A stretch of 64,000 bases of DNA from JALORV01 sp963724365 (GTDB taxonomy: Bacteria > Pseudomonadota > Gammaproteobacteria > Burkholderiales > Burkholderiaceae_F): NCBI GenBank assembly GCA_963724365.1, contig CAVRUR010000011.1:1-64000 (forward strand). The letters are read 5' to 3'. A model generated the notes under the pieces. The model saw only the letters and a program-made list of their open reading frames with translations, was not told the origin of the DNA and made no database searches. Below, one piece after another: positions 59,710 to 64,000 of the stretch; position 1 is the stretch's first letter; every line of letters starts with the position of its first letter. The translations under genes were made by a program, and so were the position numbers.

Positions 59710-60597
59710 TCAGTGGCTCTTGATCATCGTGCCCACGCCCTGGTCGGTCAGGATCTCGAGCAGAAGACAGTGATCGACGCGTCCGTCGATGATGTGCACG
59801 GCATTGACCCCGCTCTTGGCGGCTTCGAGGGCCGAGGAGATCTTCGGCAACATGCCGCCGGAGATCGTGCCGTCGGCGAACAGTTCGTCGATCTGACGCG
59901 CCGACAGCCCCGTCAGCAGGGTGCCGTCCTTGTCGAGCACTCCGGGCGTGTTGGTCAACATCACCAGTTTCTCGGCCTTGAGGATCTCGGCGATCTTGCC
60001 GGCGACGACATCGGCGTTGATGTTGTAGGACAGGCCGTCCTCGCCGAAGCCGATCGGGGAGATCACCGGGATGAAGGCGTCGTCCTGCAGAGCCTTGACG
60101 ACCGCTGGGTTGATCGCTTCGATCTCTCCGACCTGGCCGATGTCATGACGCTTCGTCGGATCGTTCTTGTCCGGAAGGAGCAGCCGACGCGCGCGGATCA
60201 GGCCACCGTCCTTGCCGGTGAGTCCGACCGCCTGGCCGCCAAAGGCGTTAATCAGCATCACCAGTTCGCCCTGGACCTCGCCGGCCAGCACCCACTCGAC
60301 CACTTCCATCGTTTCAGCATCGGTCACGCGCATGCCCTGGATAAAAGTCGACTTCTTGCCGACGCGTTCGAGCGCCTCATCGATCTGCGGACCGCCGCCG
60401 TGCACGACCACCGGATTCATGCCGACCAGCTTCAGCAACACCACGTCGTGCGCGAAGGCTTCCTTGAGGTTCTGGTCGACCATCGCGTTTCCGCCGTACT
60501 TCACGACGATCGTCTTGCCATGAAACCGGCGGATGTACGGCAGTGCCTCGGAGAGAATGTCGGCCTTCAGTTGCGGAGCGATCTGCGCGGTTTCCAT
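59710..60597 (-). CDS. argB: Acetylglutamate kinase ArgB
   Basis: Second step of arginine synthesis; phosphorylates N-acetylglutamate. The protein has 295 residues from ATG 60597. The substrate motifs are VVKYGGNAMVDQNLKEAFA and VVVHGGGPQIDEALERVG. Later phrases are GLTGKDGGLIRARRLLLPD, LSYNINADVVAGKIAEILKA and GTISGGMLPKISSALEAAKS. Upstream in-frame sequence (to 60738) lacks homology. The 249 bases between argB and the copper chaperone gene hold no gene that I can support. Confidence 0.96.
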   Translation of the reverse strand: METAQIAPQLKADILSEALPYIRRFHGKTIVVKYGGNAMVDQNLKEAFAHDVVLLKLVGMNPVVVHGGGPQIDEALERVGKKSTFIQGMRVTDAETMEVVEWVLAGEVQGELVMLINAFGGQAVGLTGKDGGLIRARRLLLPDKNDPTKRHDIGQVGEIEAINPAVVKALQDDAFIPVISPIGFGEDGLSYNINADVVAGKIAEILKAEKLVMLTNTPGVLDKDGTLLTGLSARQIDELFADGTISGGMLPKISSALEAAKSGVNAVHIIDGRVDHCLLLEILTDQGVGTMIKSH

Positions 60598-60846
60598 GAC
60601 TGTCCGTTGGTGTGCTGGCGACACGCCAGTGTGAGACCGCATCGGTCGAGGACGCGCCACCGCGCACTCCGTCCCGTGCTGGGCGCGGATGTTATACCGA
60701 CACGATCGACACGTACCGCACACCGCGCCGCTCGACAACGCGCCGTGCCAGCGTGCACTGCGCTGGTGCGGTTGGCCGGCTACGTGGAGGTTCCAATGTC
60801 AGGGGTAGGATTCATGCTCCGGGGCTTCGACGCAGGGAGTGGAGGG

Positions 60847-61050
60847 ATGCTGCAAATCTTTCGCATCGGTGGCATGCATTGCGGGGGATGCGTAGCGCGC
60901 GTAACGCGCGCCCTGAAGCCCCTCGCCGACGACGTCGAAGTCACCCTCGATCCACCACAGGCGCAGCTCGATGTCCCGAGCGCTTTGGCGCCGGAGGTAG
61001 TGCAGGCGGCCGTTGCAGCCGTCGGCGATTACACCGTTACGCCGGTGTGA
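60847..61050 (+). CDS. Heavy-metal-associated domain copper chaperone
   Basis: Small HMA-domain protein, 67 residues. The metal site is Cys12 and Cys15 in RIGGMHCGGCVARVTRAL. The remainder is one ferredoxin-like domain ending AAVGDYTVTPV. ATG 60847 is preceded by AGGGAG at seven bases; ATG 60796 is an alternative start (TGGAGG at five bases) that would add 17 residues. Like CopZ, it probably carries Cu(I). Its 3' end faces a PCuAC-type periplasmic copper protein, which suggests a shared copper theme. Confidence 0.85.
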   Translation: MLQIFRIGGMHCGGCVARVTRALKPLADDVEVTLDPPQAQLDVPSALAPEVVQAAVAAVGDYTVTPV

Positions 61051-61063
61051 TCCTCGTCCCCGT

Positions 61064-61082
61064 ACGCAAGCGGAACTTGCGT
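61064..61082. terminator. Hairpin between convergent copper genes
   Basis: ACGCAAG, loop CGGAA, CTTGCGT: seven pairs and a five-base loop, 14 bases after the chaperone stop and 20 bases beyond the PCuAC gene stop. There is no T-run, so it may be a weak bidirectional terminator. Confidence 0.4.
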
Positions 61083-61101
61083 GCGGCGACGCGAACTGCT
61101 C

Positions 61102-61557
61102 CTAGTGCTTGTGCGCGTCCGCCGCCGTAGCCGGCGCACGTGTCGCGACGACGACTTCGATCGGCTGCGTTACCAGCCGCTTGTCCCTGGTCTCGAGCCG
61201 CAGCTCGACCGGAACACGATCGCCCGCCTTCAGCGGACGCTTCAGGTCCATCAACATGACGTGATACCCGCCGGGCTTGAGTTCGACACTGCGCCCTGGC
61301 GGCAAATCGAGTCCGGGAATCGCGCGCATCTTCATCACGCTGCCTTCCATCACCATCTCGTGGATTTCGACCACGCCGGCCACTGGGCTGGAAACACCGA
61401 CCAGACGCGCCCCGTCGCTCGACATCAGCGACATGAAGGCCCCGGTCGCCATCTGCCCCTGCAGCGCCGGCCGCGCCCATGCGTCCTTGACCTGCACCTG
61501 CGCGGCGGCCGCACCACTGGCGACGACGAGTACAGCCGAGACGATGAAACGGATCAT
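61102..61557 (-). CDS. PCuAC-type periplasmic copper chaperone
   Basis: Secreted protein of 151 residues that binds Cu(I) and passes it to cytochrome oxidase CuA. A signal peptide (FIVSAVLVVASGAAAAQ) precedes the domain. The ligand pattern H-x10-M-x21-H-x-M is met exactly by His66, Met77, His99 and Met101 (in VVEIHEMVMEG and GGYHVMLMDL). A His-rich end (DAHKH) may add a site. It complements sco and ctaG in this window, though they lie more than 20 kb away. Next on the same strand upstream is the antiporter cluster. Confidence 0.93.
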   Translation of the reverse strand: MIRFIVSAVLVVASGAAAAQVQVKDAWARPALQGQMATGAFMSLMSSDGARLVGVSSPVAGVVEIHEMVMEGSVMKMRAIPGLDLPPGRSVELKPGGYHVMLMDLKRPLKAGDRVPVELRLETRDKRLVTQPIEVVVATRAPATAADAHKH

Positions 61558-61584
61558 GTGAGCTCCCGAGCGAAGAGCCAGATT

Positions 61585-61944
61585 CTATCGATCAGGACGG
61601 CGCTCTGCTTCGTTCGTCGCTGGTGGCGGTGACGGCGGCCGCAAGCGCGGATCCGCGTGCAATGCTGCCTTGACAAGCATGTGGGCCGCGATCGGTGCGG
61701 TCATGACGACAAAGGCCGTTATCAGCAGCTCGTGCAGGCCGAAGCGTCCGTTCGCCGCCCAGTAGCCGATCGATGCAAGCAGGACGGCTCCGACCCCGAC
61801 CGTGCCGGCCTTGGTCGGACCGTGCAGGCGCTTGAGGAACTCCGAGAATCGCACCAGTCCGATCGATCCCACCAGCGCGAACAACGCCCCGGCGAGCACC
61901 AGCAAAGACAGGACGACATCCAGCCATGGAGGCAGCGCCGTCAT
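61585..61944 (-). CDS. mnhG: Cation/proton antiporter subunit G (MnhG/PhaG)
   Basis: Subunit of the multi-protein Mrp/Mnh/Pha-type antiporter, 119 residues. There are three membrane helices: VVLSLLVLAGALFALVGSIG, GVGAVLLASIGYWAANGRF and HELLITAFVVMTAPIAAHML. The phrase FLKRLHGPTKAGTVGVGAVL is the PhaG/MnhG hallmark. The C-terminal tail is Pro/Arg rich. It overlaps mnhF by four bases, so translation is coupled. Whether the complex moves Na+ or K+ cannot be told from this end. Confidence 0.93.
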   Translation of the reverse strand: MTALPPWLDVVLSLLVLAGALFALVGSIGLVRFSEFLKRLHGPTKAGTVGVGAVLLASIGYWAANGRFGLHELLITAFVVMTAPIAAHMLVKAALHADPRLRPPSPPPATNEAERRPDR

Positions 61945-62216
61945 TCGATGATGTCTCCGCGCAGCAGGTACTTCGCCAGAGCCACCGTGCTGACGAAACC
62001 CATCATCGCGATGATCAACGCAGCCTCGAAGTACAACACCGTGTCGAATTGGATGCCCACGAGGATCAGAAGCGCCACCGAGTTTACGTACAGCGTGTCT
62101 AGCGCGAGGATGCGATCAGCCGTCGACGGTCCTCGCAGCAATCGCCAGGCCGCGAGCAGCAACGCCACTAGGAACATGCCTTCGGCGATCGGCAAGACGG
62201 TGGCAAACAGGCTCAT
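61941..62216 (-). CDS. mnhF: Cation/proton antiporter subunit F (MnhF/PhaF)
   Basis: Small membrane subunit, 91 residues with three helices. The phrases GPSTADRILALDTLYVNSVA and ALIIAMMGFVSTVALAKYLL are family hallmarks. It overlaps mnhE and mnhG by four bases each, in the conserved D-E-F-G order. Its role is structural within the Mrp complex; specific chemistry is not assigned. Confidence 0.94.
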   Translation of the reverse strand: MSLFATVLPIAEGMFLVALLLAAWRLLRGPSTADRILALDTLYVNSVALLILVGIQFDTVLYFEAALIIAMMGFVSTVALAKYLLRGDIIE

Positions 62217-62710
62217 CGATCCACCCCATCAAAGATGGCCCGCAGCGGCTGTTCGTAGCGCCGCTTGATTGATCGGACCAGCGCAGCAGGATCATCGACA
62301 TGCAGGGCGTGCACCAGCAGGTGCCGGCGATCGTCGCTTAGGTCGGCGGACAGCGTGCCAGGAGTCAGTGTGATGACGCTGGCCAGTGCGACGATGCCGT
62401 GGAGGTCGCGGATTTCAAGCGGCACCCAGACAAACTCCGATTGCACATAGGCCTCCGGGCCAAGGATCTGCCGCGCCACGACGACTGCGGAAACGACGAT
62501 GTCGTACAGCACGATGAACATCAGTGACAGCACGGCAAGCCACGCCCCGAGCCGCGGCCGCTCGGGGCGCAGTCCCTCGGTCCACCATGGAATTGCGAGC
62601 GCAAACAGCACGCCCAGAACGATGTGGCCGACTGTCACCGTCCCGTTGAGCAGCAACCAGCCCGCCATCAGCGTGGCGGACAGCAGCGGCGCAGGCAGCA
62701 GCCGTCGCAT
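62213..62710 (-). CDS. mnhE: Cation/proton antiporter subunit E (MnhE/PhaE)
   Basis: Membrane subunit of 165 residues from ATG 62710. Helices include LSATLMAGWLLLNGTVTVGH and AVLSLMFIVLYDIVVSAVVV. The conserved phrase ALASVITLTPGTLSADLSDD is present, followed by a cytoplasmic C-terminal domain (LLVHALHVDDPAALVRSIKR). The start shares one base with the mnhD stop. An earlier in-frame start would overlap mnhD. Confidence 0.94.
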   Translation of the reverse strand: MRRLLPAPLLSATLMAGWLLLNGTVTVGHIVLGVLFALAIPWWTEGLRPERPRLGAWLAVLSLMFIVLYDIVVSAVVVARQILGPEAYVQSEFVWVPLEIRDLHGIVALASVITLTPGTLSADLSDDRRHLLVHALHVDDPAALVRSIKRRYEQPLRAIFDGVDR

Positions 62711-64000
62711 CAGTGCTTCTCCATTCCGACACGCGGTGGCCACGCCGGCGGTGCCGGCGCGGCACCCAGCACGGCGTCGATGTAATCGCGCGGCCGCAGC
62801 AGTTGTCGCGCGGCGGCATCGACATACTGCGCAATCGGTCCGCCGCCGATCGTCACGGCGATCATGCCGGCGACCAGCAGTGCCAGCGCACCCCGCTCCG
62901 GTGCCGATGCTTGGCCCGCGGCGACCTGCATCGCATTAGGCGCACTCGCCTTCCAGAACACCGTCGACCCGGCGCGCGCCAGCGCGACAATGACGCCCAG
63001 ACTCGACAACAGGACGACGGCCCACACCGTCGGTCCGAGCGCATCGGCGCGGCTGGCCGTCAGCAACATCGCCTTGCCCAGGAACCCGCCCCAGGGGGGC
63101 AGGCCAGCGACTGCCACAGCGAAGATGAAGTACAGCACCCCGAGGCCCGCGACCGAGGCGAGGGGCGCAGGCACCAAGGCGTCGTCCGCCTCGCCACGCG
63201 ACGCGGCCATAGCGTCCGTCAGCAGGAACAGCCCCGCGGTAACCACGCTACTGTGAACCAGATAGAACAGGCCCGCGGCGATGGTGTCTGCGGTCCCCAG
63301 ACCCACCGCCAGCAACAGTGTGCCCGCGGAGAACAGCACCAGGTACGCGACCAAGCGCCGCATGTGCCATGCCGCCAGCGCGCCAAATGCTGCCAGAACG
63401 AGGGTCCCCAGCGCGAGCAGCGGCAGCCAGGGCTGCGCCACAAACGCCAACTCGCCGGCGTCAGCGCCGAAAATCAGTGTGGTTACACGAGCAATGCAGT
63501 AGACACCGACCTTGGTCATCATGACGAACAGTGCCGCCACCGGCGCAGTCGCTGCACGGTAGGTGTCCGGCAGCCAGAAATACAGCGGCAGCAGTGCGGC
63601 CTTGACGCCGAAGACCACGATCAGCAACAGGGCGGCTGACTGCACCAGCGCCGCGCTTTCAGCGGGAACGGCGCTCATGCGCCGCGCGAGGTCGGCCATG
63701 TTGAGCGTTCCGGTCAGGCCGTACAGCAGCGACACCGCAATCAGGAAAAGCGCCGATCCGGCCAGGTTGAACGCGACGTAGTGCACTGATGCTCGCAGCC
63801 GGACTGCGCCGCCTCCGTGCAGCAGCAGGCCATACGACGCGATCAGCAACACCTCGAAGAAGACGAACAGGTTGAACAGGTCCGCCGTCAGGAAAGCACC
63901 GTTCAGTCCCATGAGCTGGAACTGGAACAGCGCATGAAAGTGCGCGCCCTGTTCGTCGTGGCGTCCACGGCTACCGCGCCCGCTGGCGTACATCACGCTG
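62710..64000 (-). CDS. mnhD: Cation/proton antiporter subunit D (MnhD/PhaD), 5' partial
   Basis: NuoL/M/N-like proton-channel subunit, running off the right edge, so the first helices are missing. The visible part begins near MYASGRGSRGRHDEQGAHFH and carries FLTADLFNLFVFFEVLLIAS, LIVVFGVKAALLPLYFWLPD with the conserved Lys, and HSSVVTAGLFLLTDAMAA. The C-terminus is PRVGMEKH. The stretch just after the window edge (MYASGRGSRGRHDEQ) is slightly unusual, and the reading frame there could be affected by an indel. The A, B and C subunits would lie beyond the window. Confidence 0.9.
   Translation of the reverse strand, partial: SVMYASGRGSRGRHDEQGAHFHALFQFQLMGLNGAFLTADLFNLFVFFEVLLIASYGLLLHGGGAVRLRASVHYVAFNLAGSALFLIAVSLLYGLTGTLNMADLARRMSAVPAESAALVQSAALLLIVVFGVKAALLPLYFWLPDTYRAATAPVAALFVMMTKVGVYCIARVTTLIFGADAGELAFVAQPWLPLLALGTLVLAAFGALAAWHMRRLVAYLVLFSAGTLLLAVGLGTADTIAAGLFYLVHSSVVTAGLFLLTDAMAASRGEADDALVPAPLASVAGLGVLYFIFAVAVAGLPPWGGFLGKAMLLTASRADALGPTVWAVVLLSSLGVIVALARAGSTVFWKASAPNAMQVAAGQASAPERGALALLVAGMIAVTIGGGPIAQYVDAAARQLLRPRDYIDAVLGAAPAPPAWPPRVGMEKH

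Noticed and set aside
59587..60846. A long plus-strand frame leading into the copper chaperone, opposite argB.
   Set aside because: Only the last 67 codons encode an HMA domain; the rest mirrors argB and the nucleotidase gene.
1..64000. CRISPR arrays, transposases, phage genes, toxin-antitoxin pairs or a defence island.
   Set aside because: No repeated spacer structure, no inverted-repeat-bounded element and no such protein phrases were seen; gene content is housekeeping throughout.

Overview
The window looks like a chromosomal segment of a high-GC betaproteobacterium, most likely Burkholderiales. The evidence is gene order: kdsD-kdsC-lptCAB-rpoN-hpf-ptsN-hprK-rapZ, ispE-tRNA-Gln-prs-rplY-pth, coaD-rsmD|ftsY, ftsEX-rpoH, a full aa3 cytochrome oxidase locus, bioC-like|comF-trmL, gpsA-secB-grxC-rhodanese|gpmA-envC-ctpA-moeB, and slmA-sppA-nucleotidase-argB. 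Nearly everything is housekeeping. I see no phage, insertion sequence, CRISPR array, toxin-antitoxin pair or defence island.

Layout. 0-5.2 kb: LPS sugar synthesis and LPS export (kdsD, kdsC, lptC, lptA, lptB) and sigma-54 (rpoN). 5.2-9.6 kb: hibernation factor, nitrogen PTS control (ptsN, hprK), a PsiF-repeat protein, rapZ and a LON-domain protein. 9.5-13.7 kb (minus strand): mutY, a dynamin-like GTPase and mutM, so two 8-oxoguanine repair genes flank a membrane GTPase. 13.7-19.9 kb: TPR lipoprotein, lolB, ispE, tRNA-Gln(UUG), prs, rplY, pth. 19.9-24.1 kb: patatin-like lipase, two coupled acetyltransferases, ychF, a MOSC protein. 24.1-31.7 kb: DUF418 protein, coaD, rsmD, ftsY, ppx, then sixA and ppk. 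31.7-35.1 kb: ftsEX, rpoH preceded by a near-perfect CIRCE operator, and an orphan protein with residues that fit a 2-oxoglutarate/Fe(II) oxygenase. 35.1-44.6 kb: cytochrome oxidase structural and assembly genes (sco, ctaB, ctaA, a second SCO-like protein, surf1, ctaE, DUF2970, ctaG, a 42-residue protein, ctaD, a ctaC-cytochrome c fusion, DUF2244). 44.8-56.8 kb: kbp, methyltransferase, comF, trmL, LOG, gpsA, secB, grxC, rhodanese, gpmA, envC, ctpA, moeB-like, an EamA transporter, slmA. 56.9-64 kb: sppA, a pyrimidine nucleotidase-like HAD protein, argB, a copper chaperone, a PCuAC-type periplasmic copper chaperone, and the D-E-F-G end of an Mrp/Pha-type cation/proton antiporter that runs off the right edge.

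Together the genes cover envelope building (LPS, lipoproteins, FtsEX with EnvC), protein export, phosphate and polyphosphate handling (ppk, ppx, sixA, psiF-like), heat-shock control, and aerobic respiration with its copper supply.

Sequence quality matters here. The first 4.3 kb carries at least a dozen single-base frameshifts in genes that are normally essential or highly conserved. Isolated ones occur in hprK, the psiF-like gene, ychF, ctaA and the DUF2244 gene. Restoring one base usually brings the gene back to its family length, so I read these as uncorrected sequencing or assembly indels and not as real pseudogenes. The most interesting positive signal is regulatory: the CIRCE element at the predicted rpoH transcription start, which would place the heat-shock sigma factor under HrcA.
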